Below the pieces are notes generated by a model that saw only the letters and a program-made list of their open reading frames with translations, searched no databases and was not told where the DNA came from. Below are positions 8,701-16,156 of a stretch of 17,752 nucleotides of DNA, piece after piece. Positions within the stretch are counted from its first letter, which is position 1; each line of letters starts with the position of its first letter. This DNA comes from JBEKZQ01 sp049509675. Its GTDB lineage: Bacteria; Planctomycetota; Planctomycetia; Pirellulales; Thermoguttaceae. Both the position numbers and the translations under genes were made by a program. The stretch spans positions 1 to 17,752 of the forward strand of contig JBEKZQ010000095.1 in the NCBI GenBank assembly GCA_049509675.1. Reading direction: 5' to 3'.

Positions 8701-8791
8701 AATTGACGCCGCCGACGCGGAGATCGACCGGCTGGTTTACGACCTGTACGGCCTGACGGCGGAGGAAATAGCGATCGTTGAAAGAGGTTGA
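5735..8791 (+). CDS. Type IIG-like restriction endonuclease/N6-adenine DNA methyltransferase
   Basis: A single 1018-residue chain appears to combine DNA cutting, methylation and target recognition. Start ATG 5735 is chosen because GGGAGGG precedes it at good spacing and the helical N-terminus begins there. The N-terminal domain holds a PD-(D/E)xK nuclease motif: P80-D81, then E95-A-K97. The helical middle leads to VYYTP (371-375). SAM-binding motif I is LDMACGSGSF (411-420) and the catalytic NPPY is at 571-574, typical of gamma-class N6-adenine methyltransferases. Residues from about 690 on should be the target-recognition domain, ending in a charged helical tail (QIDAADAEIDRLVYDLYG). The frame is intact with all key motifs, so it is probably active. 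The closest families are Eco57I/type IIG enzymes. BREX PglX is less likely because a nuclease motif is present and no brx/pgl genes are nearby. The DNA target is unknown. Confidence 0.88.
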   Translation: MDKTFDQGRDEIANLCRYFSTNRAAFFAQGVKEADIRQSLIDPLFEALGWDVRNTAQVAPQYREVIPEKSLDVEGQQKCPDYTFRVGPLAKFYAEAKKCGVNINADPGPAFQLRRYGWSAKVAVSILTDFDELGVYDCTIRPRLTDRASYARVKYFRFDEYSDRWRELWDVFSREAVWSGAFDQYAASKRKRGTSEVDVEFLKEIEGWRDALARNIALRNKGLSSDDLNAAVQSTIDRVVFLRMAEDRGFEPYEQLLKLCERDDTYARFMRDVCRRADEKYNSGLFHFQKESDVSEAPDRITPKLTVDDKVFKPILQSLYFAHGSPYHFGVLPVEILGTVYERFLGKVIRLTAGHQAKVEEKPEVRKAGGVYYTPAYIVDYIVKHTIGGQVEGRSPAQLAGGKDNPPFRVLDMACGSGSFLLGAYQCLLDHCLKWYVENEPERAKKAVCRDPRNDHWRLTIGEKKRILTTHVCGVDIDAQAVEVTKLSLLLKVLEGENAQTMDQQLQLFDARALPNLAENIKCGNSLIGPNYFTGKLIPDLDEMKRVNPFDWKQGFPDAMKAGGFDCIIGNPPYVRIQAMKEWAPLEVEIYRELFEAGRTGNYDIYVVFIEQGLRLLKAKGQLGFICPSKFFSTDYGSGIRGLIGKRNALSAIVDFGAAQVFDGATTYTCLLFLSAMPAPSVSYAKVEPPSTIATTEIPFRQIAPHVFGDAPWSFSTDQEAKLVARLVEQSVPLGELPARIARGSSTGADDVFMLIQEGRHFLTRQGERINIESGILSVPVYATDFNRYTFAPRSGEVVVFPYTVTSSGYELMPEPAMRRKFPKAYSYLAGKRWALDSRKQAKAWYGFSAPRNLETHDAAQILVPLLATTGCYCRLPDHADRFCLMASGGFSITVAEMCGLSPNYVIGLLNSRLLFWRLRSISNIFRAGWITCTKQYVETLPIRTIDPHNAKDRSAHDRTVSLVDSMLALHKQLDAAKSEARKTIIRRQIDAADAEIDRLVYDLYGLTAEEIAIVERG

Positions 8792-8798
8792 GGTTCCG

Positions 8799-10190
8799 AT
8801 GCCCTGTCGTTGGTCAGCACGAAGCGGTCTCTTGTTCTCTCTCCGCGCAGCCGCGTGGCTGGTTGTTGCCCTGCTGGCTGCCGGCGCTTGGGCCGGGAAT
8901 GGCCTGGAGCGCGTCGGGCGGCACGCGGCCAGGATGAGCTACTTGAACAACGGCGTGATCCGCCTGGGCGTCGACTTGAACCTGGGCGGCGCGATCACGT
9001 ATCTTTCCCGCAGCGGCAGCGAGCAGAACCTCGTCAACAGCTACGATTTCGGGCGGCAGATTCAGATGTCGTACTACTCGGGCCCGGTGCCCTTCGCGAT
9101 TGCCGGCAAACAACCCAAGCCGGAGTGGAGTTCCATCGGCTGGAATCCGATCCAGGTCGGCGATGCCTTCGGCAACGCCTCAAAACTGCTGGAGCACAGC
9201 AGCGACTCCAAGCAGGTCTACGTGAAGTGCGTCCCCATGCACTGGCCGCTGGACAACGTCGCGGGCGAGTGTACGTACCAGTGCTGGTTTACCCTGGACG
9301 GTCCTGCCGTGCATGCACGCTGTCGATTGGCGAACCACCGGCCCGACCACACCCAGTATCCGGCCCGCCACCAGGAATGTCCGGCGCTTTACACCAACGG
9401 CCCGTGGTGCCGGCTTATGACTTACGCCGGCGATCGGCCGTTCAGCGGCGGTAAATTGTTACGGATCGAGAACCGCATTGGCGAGGGTGGTCCCTGGTCG
9501 CGTTGGACGGCCACGGAATCGTGGGCGGCACTGGTGGACGACAGTGGTTTTGGCCTGGGCCTCTGGACTCCGCAGTGCTGCGACTTCAACGGCGGTTTCG
9601 CCGGCACGCCCGGCAAGGGCGGCCCGCACGACGATCCCACCGGTTACATCGGCCCGGGGCCCAAGGAAATCATCGACTGGAACATCGAGCACGAGTACCG
9701 CTACGATCTGATCGTGGGAGACCTGCCGGCCATCCGCAAGTACGTTTACGACCATGCCCGCAGGCCCAGTCCGCCGTCCTATCGTTTCCAGCAGGATCGG
9801 CAAGGCTGGTTCTACGTCAATGCGACCGACAGCGGCTGGCCGATCCGGGGTGAATTGAGCGTACACCTGGAGCAGGACGATCCGCAGTTGCACGGACCGG
9901 TTGGGTTCTGGCAGGCGGCGGATGCCGGCGTCTTGGTTATCGAGGCCGCCAGTCACACACGACGCAACGACGCTTGCGTCTTTTGGAACCAGTTTGGCGA
10001 CGCGCGTTTCTCGGCCAACAAGTCGCTCGGCTTCACGCTTACCAGCGACGGCGACTATCACACCTATCGCGTCAAGCTGACCGATAGCCCGGCATGGCGG
10101 GGTCCGATCGTGCAACTGCGACTGGATCCGGTCGGCACGGGAGGCAAGGGCGAGTGGATTCGCATCAAGTCCATTGGGTTCGAGAAATGA
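8799..10190 (+). CDS. Secreted beta-rich protein of unknown function
   Basis: The 463-residue product starts with basic residues followed by a hydrophobic stretch (LLFSLRAAAWLVVALLAAGA, 11-30), a signal peptide with likely cleavage near AWAG (30-33). The mature part is rich in Trp, Tyr, Gly and Asp. A conserved-looking N-terminal segment reads NNGVIRLGVDLNLGGAITYL (50-69), then RQIQMSYYSG (86-95). The C-terminal 130 residues, with YHTYRVKL (420-427) and IVQLRLDP (437-444), resemble the beta-sandwich modules seen beside secreted glycosidases and sulfatases. I cannot name the family or an active site. The ATG follows the restriction gene's stop by 7 bases with a GAGG 5 bases upstream, so it could be cotranscribed with it despite the unrelated role. 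A TTG at 8778 would overlap the upstream gene and is less likely. It converges on the alpha-galactosidase-like gene, leaving 86 bases. Confidence 0.85.
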   Translation: MPCRWSARSGLLFSLRAAAWLVVALLAAGAWAGNGLERVGRHAARMSYLNNGVIRLGVDLNLGGAITYLSRSGSEQNLVNSYDFGRQIQMSYYSGPVPFAIAGKQPKPEWSSIGWNPIQVGDAFGNASKLLEHSSDSKQVYVKCVPMHWPLDNVAGECTYQCWFTLDGPAVHARCRLANHRPDHTQYPARHQECPALYTNGPWCRLMTYAGDRPFSGGKLLRIENRIGEGGPWSRWTATESWAALVDDSGFGLGLWTPQCCDFNGGFAGTPGKGGPHDDPTGYIGPGPKEIIDWNIEHEYRYDLIVGDLPAIRKYVYDHARRPSPPSYRFQQDRQGWFYVNATDSGWPIRGELSVHLEQDDPQLHGPVGFWQAADAGVLVIEAASHTRRNDACVFWNQFGDARFSANKSLGFTLTSDGDYHTYRVKLTDSPAWRGPIVQLRLDPVGTGGKGEWIRIKSIGFEK

Positions 10191-10276
10191 ACGGGGCGGC
10201 GATTTCCAGTTCGGCCGGTTCGGCATATACGGCCAAGTTCATTTCATCTTCAGTCGCTCCTTTGCCATGATAACTT

Positions 10277-13093
10277 TCACTCTCGTTCCGTGCGAATCCC
10301 GTCCACGTACACGCGATGGTCCTTCGCCCGGGGATTCTTCTCTCCAAGGACGGTGATCCGCACGGCGTGTTTGCCTGCGGCAGGCCATTCCTTGGTGAAC
10401 ACGCACGCGCCCCACACATCGTCCGAACAGTAGGTATCGATCGTTTCGGCAGGGCTGCCATCGATGGTCACCCGCGCTTTTCCGCCGTCGCCGCCGAGTT
10501 TTGAGAACCAGCGGAAGCGGCGTCCCTCGACGTTGGCTTCGACCGCCGCGTCGCGCTGGTCTGACGAGGCGATCGTCTCGCGGTAGGCGGGCTGAACATT
10601 CTGCTCGTGCCGCCAGGTACCGGAGTATTGCAAGCCGGCGTCGGCATCATCGAACACCTGCGCCGGTTCGGCCTTGGGGCCGTGCGACAAGGCCGGCGGC
10701 GAGACGTTGCCCGCCCCGTCGACCGAGCGAACTTCATACCGTGCCGCCAGATCGGCGCCCGCCGAGTGGTCGAAGTAGTACGTGCCCTTGGCGACTTTGT
10801 CGATCGGGCGGCCGTTACGCAGGATCTCATAGCAGGAGAGCCACTGGTCGTCTTTGCCCGGTGTCCAGGCCAGTTCGATGCCCGGGAAGCCCATGTTCTG
10901 CGCCGACTGTTTGGCGACTGCGCGCGGCGCGGTCGGAGGAACACGGTCGCGGCGGTTGCCCGGATGATACGGCAGGTTCAAGTAGATCAGCTCGCCGGGC
11001 TCCATGTGCTCGATGGCGATGCCGCGGCGCATCAACGCCGCACCGGAAAGCTCCTGCTCCGACGCCGATTCCTGGAACGAGACGTTGTACTTTGCGTCGG
11101 GCAGAAGCCCCTTGGGCCGGAGCGTCACCTTGCCCGGGGCGCTGCGTGCCGGGACAATCAGTCCGCGCAGGCGATCACGGCTGAGTCGTTGGATGTACAT
11201 CGTCGGGTCGTCCCCTTCGATCGCCGGCCGGGAGATTTTGACCCACCGGCCCACGACGCCTTGGGCGGCCCGGTAGTGATAGATGTCGAACAATTCGCGC
11301 AGACCTTCCAGCTTGCCTTTGTCCCACGTGTCGCCGGTGGTCATGATGGCCATGGACAACAGGGCGCGCCATTTTGCTTTGTCGTACTGGTCCGGGTTCC
11401 ACTGGTCGCCGTTGTCCATGAGTTTATCAGGCGGCAGCAACAACGAGGCGTAGTAGTTGCGCAGCGGCATGATCGCGCCGCCGTCGCTGAACTGGAACAT
11501 TCCGGACAGGCGGACGTAGTCGTAGCCCGCCTCGTTGCCGCCCCCGTTGACCGACTGGAACGACGACCGCGGATACTTGTCCAGGAAGCTCCGGACGATC
11601 TCGCGGAAGTTCTGCTCCTGGGCCAGCAAGGGCGTATCGTCGCCGTTGCGCGGCGCGGTCGGCGTACTGTCGTTGCGCCAGGCGAAATCGCCCCAGCGCC
11701 GGTGGAACTCGTCCAGTTGGCGCTGGATATGCGACACCACCGCGGGCTTCGACATGTCGAGCGTCTGACCGATGAGCCAGTCGGGATGGGACTGGGCGAG
11801 GTTCGACTGTGGGTCTACGGTGTACAGGAAGGCGTAGATAATCTGCCCGATGCCCGACTTGCGGAGATACCTGCCGCTGGCGCCGAAATCGGGTCCATTC
11901 CAATCGCCGGCCCGATCCCACCAACCCCAGTCGCGATGGTAGTTATCGGCCCCGACCTGCCGGATGAGATCGGCCATGCGGAAGATCTTGGTGAACTGGC
12001 TGGGGATGTCGGCTTTGCCGCTGCCCCACCAGGGCACGTTGGGCTCGCCCCAGCCGGTGCCCTTGTGCCAATAGCCGAGCATGGGAATCGACGGGAACCA
12101 GCCCGTGCGGGTGTAGTCCCAGAGGTAACGGTACTGCCAGTCGAGAAGCTCGTTGCCGGCGTTGTCCAGGTCCTCGCGAAAGATCGCGGTGAAGGCCACG
12201 GGCGTGGTCATCGATCGGCCGGGAGCCAGCATCTGCTTGTGCCCCGCCACGCGGAGCGAGGCCGCGACCGTGCCATCGTCTGCGCAGGCGAACTGCGATG
12301 CCCAATGGCCCATGTAGTCCCAGCCGATCAGCAGGCCGTCTTTCGTGTCCCGGTCATAGAGCGCATACCAGGGAGCGTAACTTTCCGAACCCATCATCGA
12401 GTCGTTCGGGGAAGGCCGACCGCGCGGCGGAAACGGGTCGTACGAATCAAACTTCCGTGGTTTGCCCGGCGGAAGCTTTTCGGTCTTGAGCATCCAACTG
12501 CCCTGTTCGTTGTGTGCGCCGACCATCCAGTGGAAGTCGAGCTTATCGGGCGCGGGTCCCAACTGAGCGGCAACCGCAAGGAAACGCGGTTCGATGAGCA
12601 ATAGCGGCGCCGAACCCGTGTTGCGGCACGTGTACCACTCGCGAATCACCGACGATTCCGGATAGATAACGTAGCTCTTCGTGACCGACAGGGCGCCGCA
12701 AGCCAACTCCAGGTCAAGCTGCAATTCGCCCTGCCGGTGTGTGGTCGTTGCGAACCCTTCGAGCTTCCATGGCCCGCGAATCTCGCTGCCGATCATCTCC
12801 GGTGAAAGCTCGACGAACGACTGTCTGTTGACCATCATCTCCCGGCCGCTCTGTCGGTTGCGAAAGCTTCGCAGCAGCAGTTGGCCGTCTTCCAAGCTGA
12901 CGACCTTTTCAACCGAGGGCGTGCCGAGCGTCCAGCGCGTGCCTTCCGCGCGAACGTATCCATCGCCACTGACGGCGCCGCCGCCCTGGACCACCGGTTC
13001 CCGCCCGGCTATTGCCGATTGTGGACCAAGCCACGGGCAACAAACCGAAATCGCAACGACCATTGGGCAGAGATGGCGGCGTAATGTCTTCAT
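10277..13093 (-). CDS. Secreted alpha-galactosidase-like glycosidase (clan GH-D, GH36-related) with FnIII-like and C-terminal beta modules
   Basis: This 938-residue protein has a signal peptide (residues 1-29, ending SAIAG). Residues 31-310 look like the beta-sandwich found ahead of GH36 barrels. The barrel spans about 325-610: RDWGWWD (387-393), a likely nucleophile Asp in AWRNDST (D475), and SVNGGGNEAGYDY (514-526) followed by FSDGG (535-539), where D537 is the candidate acid/base. In GH36 the nucleophile motif is normally Lys-x-Asp; here R473 replaces the Lys. A barrel-end beta domain follows (about 615-710), then a fibronectin-III-like module (720-800) and a C-terminal beta module (812-938) suggestive of carbohydrate binding. 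ATG 13093 is preceded by GGAG 11 bases upstream. It is probably extracytoplasmic and acts on glycans, but the substrate and even the exact family are inferred. Confidence 0.78.
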   Translation of the reverse strand: MKTLRRHLCPMVVAISVCCPWLGPQSAIAGREPVVQGGGAVSGDGYVRAEGTRWTLGTPSVEKVVSLEDGQLLLRSFRNRQSGREMMVNRQSFVELSPEMIGSEIRGPWKLEGFATTTHRQGELQLDLELACGALSVTKSYVIYPESSVIREWYTCRNTGSAPLLLIEPRFLAVAAQLGPAPDKLDFHWMVGAHNEQGSWMLKTEKLPPGKPRKFDSYDPFPPRGRPSPNDSMMGSESYAPWYALYDRDTKDGLLIGWDYMGHWASQFACADDGTVAASLRVAGHKQMLAPGRSMTTPVAFTAIFREDLDNAGNELLDWQYRYLWDYTRTGWFPSIPMLGYWHKGTGWGEPNVPWWGSGKADIPSQFTKIFRMADLIRQVGADNYHRDWGWWDRAGDWNGPDFGASGRYLRKSGIGQIIYAFLYTVDPQSNLAQSHPDWLIGQTLDMSKPAVVSHIQRQLDEFHRRWGDFAWRNDSTPTAPRNGDDTPLLAQEQNFREIVRSFLDKYPRSSFQSVNGGGNEAGYDYVRLSGMFQFSDGGAIMPLRNYYASLLLPPDKLMDNGDQWNPDQYDKAKWRALLSMAIMTTGDTWDKGKLEGLRELFDIYHYRAAQGVVGRWVKISRPAIEGDDPTMYIQRLSRDRLRGLIVPARSAPGKVTLRPKGLLPDAKYNVSFQESASEQELSGAALMRRGIAIEHMEPGELIYLNLPYHPGNRRDRVPPTAPRAVAKQSAQNMGFPGIELAWTPGKDDQWLSCYEILRNGRPIDKVAKGTYYFDHSAGADLAARYEVRSVDGAGNVSPPALSHGPKAEPAQVFDDADAGLQYSGTWRHEQNVQPAYRETIASSDQRDAAVEANVEGRRFRWFSKLGGDGGKARVTIDGSPAETIDTYCSDDVWGACVFTKEWPAAGKHAVRITVLGEKNPRAKDHRVYVDGIRTERE

Positions 13094-13270
13094 GGATGCC
13101 GGTTCTCCCCCTTTTCGCAGCGATTCCCGGAGTTCCGCCTGCCGCCGGGCAAGGTCTTGTCGCTGAACATGTTCCGGTCGCAGGCTATATCCCTCAGTAC
13201 CGCACGTTCTCCCTCCTCGAAGCCGGCCTCGCGTAGACGCTGCGCGAATGCCTGATGGGGCTATACGGCG
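13094..13270. other. Spacer between DUF1080 and alpha-galactosidase-like genes
   Basis: On the minus strand a stop-free stretch from about 13260 to 13090 (about 56 codons, no convincing start) reads like HQAFAQRLREAGFEEGERA and continues to a TGA overlapping the next gene's ATG. It could be a relic or chance. No clear terminator or promoter is visible. Confidence 0.4.
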
Positions 13271-13987
13271 TTAGTACTTCTCCGGCACGATCCACACGTT
13301 TCGGAACAGCACGGTGTCGTGGTCGCCCTGCAGGACGATCGGCCCCTTCGGCGCCTCGCCCTTGTACTGCTCGTACTGGATGCCGGTCGGTCCGCGGATC
13401 TCCTCATCCTCGTGGATCAGGATGCCGTTCTGGTACACGGTGGCGCGGGCCTTCTCAACGAGCTTGCCGTCCGCGTCGAACCGCGGCGTGCGGAAGAAGA
13501 TGTCGAACGTCTGCCATTGGCCGGCGGGCTTGGAGGCGATCACCCTGGGCGGCGTCTGGCTGTAGTAGGCGCCGCACTCGTGGGCCTCGGGCTGCTTGCC
13601 GTAGGAATTCAAAATCTGGATCTCGTACCGGCCCTCCATGCCCACGCCGCTGTTGCCGCTGCTGGTGAGCGGCTCGCAGAACTCCACGTGCAGGTAACAG
13701 TCGCCGAACTCCTGCTTGCTGCTGATGTCGCGATGATTGGGCGTCGCCACGCCCTTGTCGTCCACGGTCCAGCCGGCCGGGTCGGTGCTGCGCCGCGCGT
13801 ACCAGTTGTCGCGCATCTGCTCCGCCTTGCCGCCGAACAGCACGATCGCCCCCTTGGGCGGCTTCACCAACAGGCTGGGCTTGACCGGAATCTTGTCCTT
13901 GCTCTGAGCGCCCGCCTGCGGGACCGTCGCCGCCGCCAAGATGCCGCACAACGCCAATACTGCCACGCGCCAAGTTCTGCATGCCAT
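13271..13987 (-). CDS. DUF1080 (3-keto-disaccharide hydrolase-like) secreted protein
   Basis: The 238-residue protein has a signal peptide (MACRTWRVAVLALCGILAAA, cleavage near AGAQ at 25-28). It is followed by a concanavalin-A-like fold of the DUF1080 family. Family landmarks are IVLFGGK (48-54), NSGVGMEGRYEIQILNSYG (112-130), ECGAYYSQTPP (137-147), KPAGQWQTFDIFFRTPRFD (153-171), ATVYQNGILIHEDEEIRGPTG (182-202) and GPIVLQGDHDTVLFRNVWI (215-233). Start ATG 13987 has GGAGGA upstream; an in-frame extension to 14086 lacks signal-peptide features at its front. Some relatives hydrolyse 3-keto sugars and many planctomycete copies are uncharacterised. It lies 177 bases ahead of the alpha-galactosidase-like gene on the same strand, consistent with a shared glycan role. 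Confidence 0.92.
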   Translation of the reverse strand: MACRTWRVAVLALCGILAAATVPQAGAQSKDKIPVKPSLLVKPPKGAIVLFGGKAEQMRDNWYARRSTDPAGWTVDDKGVATPNHRDISSKQEFGDCYLHVEFCEPLTSSGNSGVGMEGRYEIQILNSYGKQPEAHECGAYYSQTPPRVIASKPAGQWQTFDIFFRTPRFDADGKLVEKARATVYQNGILIHEDEEIRGPTGIQYEQYKGEAPKGPIVLQGDHDTVLFRNVWIVPEKY

Positions 13988-14060
13988 GTTGCTGCTCCTC
14001 CCTCGAAGTTCTTGATGTGATGACTGATGGTAATGTCGACCGCAGGCCACGCCCCTGACC

Positions 14061-14207
14061 TTAACCTGTGCGCCGATCGCTGTCAAGATGCCGGATTTCT
14101 TCGATGTGCGGGCTGCCCACCCGGCAGGTATTGATGCCCAACTCCTGGGCGCGGTGGAGCAACTCGTGGCCGTGGTGCGGATGACCGTCGGCGAACCACT
14201 GCTTCAT
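14061..14207 (-). CDS. Small hypothetical reading frame or gene remnant (48 aa)
   Basis: Its ATG overlaps the stop of the PEP-CTERM gene as ATGA (14207-14204), an arrangement that permits coupled translation. The product begins MKQWFADGHPHHGHELLHRA and continues with ELGINTCRVGSPHIEEIRHL. It has a protein-like composition, rich in His and with amphipathic helices, rather than random GC-rich noise. The frame stays open upstream through SNSE to a GTG at 14240, inside the PEP-CTERM gene's last codons. I do not recognise the family. It may be the C-terminal remnant of an older gene whose front was replaced, or a genuine tiny protein. There is no independent Shine-Dalgarno. Confidence 0.35.
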   Translation of the reverse strand: MKQWFADGHPHHGHELLHRAQELGINTCRVGSPHIEEIRHLDSDRRTG

Positions 14208-15709
14208 TTCCGAATTGCTATGCAACACGCGCGCCGCCACAGCCAGGCGACCAGGGCCGCCAGCAGGCCGGCGCCCAAGAGCCCCAGCGTGCCCGGTTCC
14301 GGCGCGCCGGCCAGCGTCGCAGCGGGAGCCGTCGCAGGGATGGCAATGGCCGGCTCGGCGCCGCCAGGTTGATTCAGCCCGGCCGCGCCGGCGGCCAAAA
14401 CGTCTTGTCCGCCGCCAACCCCGAAGTTCAACACCAGGTTGCCGCCCGCAAACTCGATGCTGCCACTGTCCACCGCCGACGGATCGGTGTATGCCAGCGT
14501 GCCGCCGGCAATCGTCGTCCCGCCGCTGTAGCTGTCTGAGCCGCTGAGGACCAAGGTCCCGAGGCCCGCCTTCGTGAGCGACTGGCCGGGGCCGGAGATC
14601 CCGCCCGACATGGTCAGCAACGTGTTGGCGTCGGTATTGACCGAGATGTTCGACTCGAGGACCACTGGGGCGGAGATAACGTTGTTGGTTCCCCCCTGGA
14701 TGCTGATCACGGGCGCGACACCGCCGAAGGTGATGTAGCCGCCGGTGCCGCGGGCGATCGAATAGGCCGACGCCGGGCCGCTGCCGCTATTGATGCTCAG
14801 GGCGTTGAGCTTGGGGGTGGCGCCATCGAGGGTGATGGCCGCACTGGCCAGGCCGGCCGGCAAGTCGACCGTGTCGTAGGGGGCTGGCGTGGTCGAGCCG
14901 GGCACGCCGACCACCGTCCAGTTGCCCGTCGTGGCCCAACTGGTGCTGGGTAATCGGCCGCCACTCCAGTCGGCGGCGATCGGGCCGGTGCTGACAAAGT
15001 TGTCGTAATAGGCTGTTCCAGTCGCCGCCAGCGAAGAAGGATCGCCCGTAGCCGCCAAGGCCGAAAGATCCGCATCGGTGAAAGAAGTCAAGCCCCGTCC
15101 GCGATCGACGAATCCGGTCGTCGCCAACAGGTTGCCGTTGACATACGCACTGTACTGATCAGTCGCAAAATTGAGGACCATAGAAAAGTGATTCCAGCCA
15201 GGATCGAGCGTTGTCCCCGTTTCCGTAAAATATCCGGTGTCTTGCGCCTGATAAAGAACATCGCGCGTGGAAGCATCGACGCCCAAGGAGCCAAAAAGGC
15301 CCGGGTTGCCGCTGATGGCGCCGTCATAGGCTTCCACTCCGAAAAACGGCCCGTAATGGAAGCCTGTCGTCTGCGCGACATTCATATCCCAGCCAATCTG
15401 GATGACGTTGTTCGGCGACTGCGGATAGCCGCTGACCGGGACACCCCATCGACTATCCGAGTTCGCGGCCCGGTTGACCGCGACGGCCTGGCTTCCGGAC
15501 AACACCACCGAGTTCTCGACGGTCGCGGTACTATTACCACCGGTCCACTCCCAACCGTTCTGGCCTTGCAGCGCGCCGAGGGTGTATGCCGGAGCTTCAA
15601 AACCTTGGGTATCGAGAATCGTGCTCCCGAAGGAAGCTGTTGCGAGCGCGAACATCACCCCCGCCGCCAGTGCCAGCCGCGACAATAATGGACTTCCGAA
15701 CATCTTCAT
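14204..15709 (-). CDS. PEP-CTERM surface protein with LamG-like N-domain and autotransporter-type beta-strand repeat
   Basis: The 501-residue protein is likely exported, then processed by an exosortase. Start ATG 15709 has AGAGAGG 5 bases upstream; ATG 15724 would add five residues. The signal peptide covers about 1-28 (RLALAAGVMFALATASFGS). Residues 30-245 look like a concanavalin-A/LamG-type beta sandwich. Residues 250-465 form a beta-helical region with one clear autotransporter-associated repeat (LTKAGLGTLVLSGSDSYSGG, 378-397). The C-terminus has the PEP sorting motif APEPG (469-473), a hydrophobic helix (474-491), then RR. Unusually, eight more residues, ACCIAIRK, follow the arginines where most family members end. 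No exosortase gene lies in the window. Confidence 0.9.
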   Translation of the reverse strand: MKMFGSPLLSRLALAAGVMFALATASFGSTILDTQGFEAPAYTLGALQGQNGWEWTGGNSTATVENSVVLSGSQAVAVNRAANSDSRWGVPVSGYPQSPNNVIQIGWDMNVAQTTGFHYGPFFGVEAYDGAISGNPGLFGSLGVDASTRDVLYQAQDTGYFTETGTTLDPGWNHFSMVLNFATDQYSAYVNGNLLATTGFVDRGRGLTSFTDADLSALAATGDPSSLAATGTAYYDNFVSTGPIAADWSGGRLPSTSWATTGNWTVVGVPGSTTPAPYDTVDLPAGLASAAITLDGATPKLNALSINSGSGPASAYSIARGTGGYITFGGVAPVISIQGGTNNVISAPVVLESNISVNTDANTLLTMSGGISGPGQSLTKAGLGTLVLSGSDSYSGGTTIAGGTLAYTDPSAVDSGSIEFAGGNLVLNFGVGGGQDVLAAGAAGLNQPGGAEPAIAIPATAPAATLAGAPEPGTLGLLGAGLLAALVAWLWRRACCIAIRK

Positions 15710-15740
15710 CCATGCCTCTCTCATAAGCAGCGGTACTGGC

Positions 15741-15908
15741 TAACCCGGATTATTCATGTAATGGGTGGGTCAAGGTCGCGCAACATTATGGTGGGGCTCG
15801 CAAACCGACGAAACTCTGCTCCGCACCCGGTAAACGAATCAGACCGGCGGCAAGCGACCGAAGCCCCACCAGTACAACGGTTTGCTTTTTTATGAATAAT
15901 CCGGGCTA
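15741..15908. mobile_element. MITE-like element, 168 bp, 17-bp terminal inverted repeats
   Basis: TAACCCGGATTATTCAT (15741-15757) and ATGAATAATCCGGGCTA (15892-15908) are inverted copies matching at 16 of 17 positions. Both ends finish in TA, which fits a TA target duplication as made by IS630/mariner-type elements. Inside, TGGTGGGGCT (15789-15798) pairs with AGCCCCACCA (15862-15871), and GCAAACCG (15800-15807) pairs with CGGTTTGC (15878-15885). No transposase fits inside, so any movement would need an enzyme encoded elsewhere. It inserts between the start of the PEP-CTERM gene (31 bases away) and the transporter. The family assignment is tentative. Confidence 0.7.
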
Positions 15909-16120
15909 AAGACCGGCGAAGGAATTATTGTCGCACTTGCGAAGGGGACCGAGCCATAGCTGGATTCTACTCGCCTTTGCGCAGGGGTGCAAGAATTTTG
16001 GGCCGCAAGGCTTGTAAGCCCTTGTTTGACAGGGGGTTGTATCATTTCTTGCCAAGACCGCAATTGTTGTCCGCGGGCGCGATTGGCGCCTTGATAGCCG
16101 CTCTCCGCAGGGAAGCCCGA

Positions 16121-16156
16121 CGTGCGGCCGCAGAGTGTATCGTATACAGTCGCACG
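16121..16156. promoter_or_regulatory. Dyad-symmetric site upstream of the transporter gene
   Basis: CGTGCG (16121-16126) and CGCACG (16151-16156) flank a tighter dyad, TGTAT-cgt-ATACA (16136-16148). The site is about 155 bases before the transporter start. It could be an operator or a small RNA hairpin. Evidence is symmetry alone. Confidence 0.2.

Noticed and set aside
5735..8791. Interpretation as BREX PglX or part of a multi-gene defence island
   Set aside because: The N-terminal PD-(D/E)xK nuclease motif fits type IIG enzymes, and no brx, pgl, helicase or specificity-subunit gene is nearby.
10191..10276. Bidirectional terminator between the convergent genes
   Set aside because: Only a weak 5-bp GGCCG/CGGCC pairing is present and there is no T-run on either side.
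10607..12604. 665-codon plus-strand frame opposite the alpha-galactosidase-like gene
   Set aside because: Arg/His/Val/Gln-rich composition with no signal peptide or motif; shadow of a well-supported gene.
16026..16044. TTGACA followed by TATCAT as a promoter for the transporter
   Set aside because: Spacing is only 7 bases instead of about 17, and the site is nearly 290 bases from the start codon.
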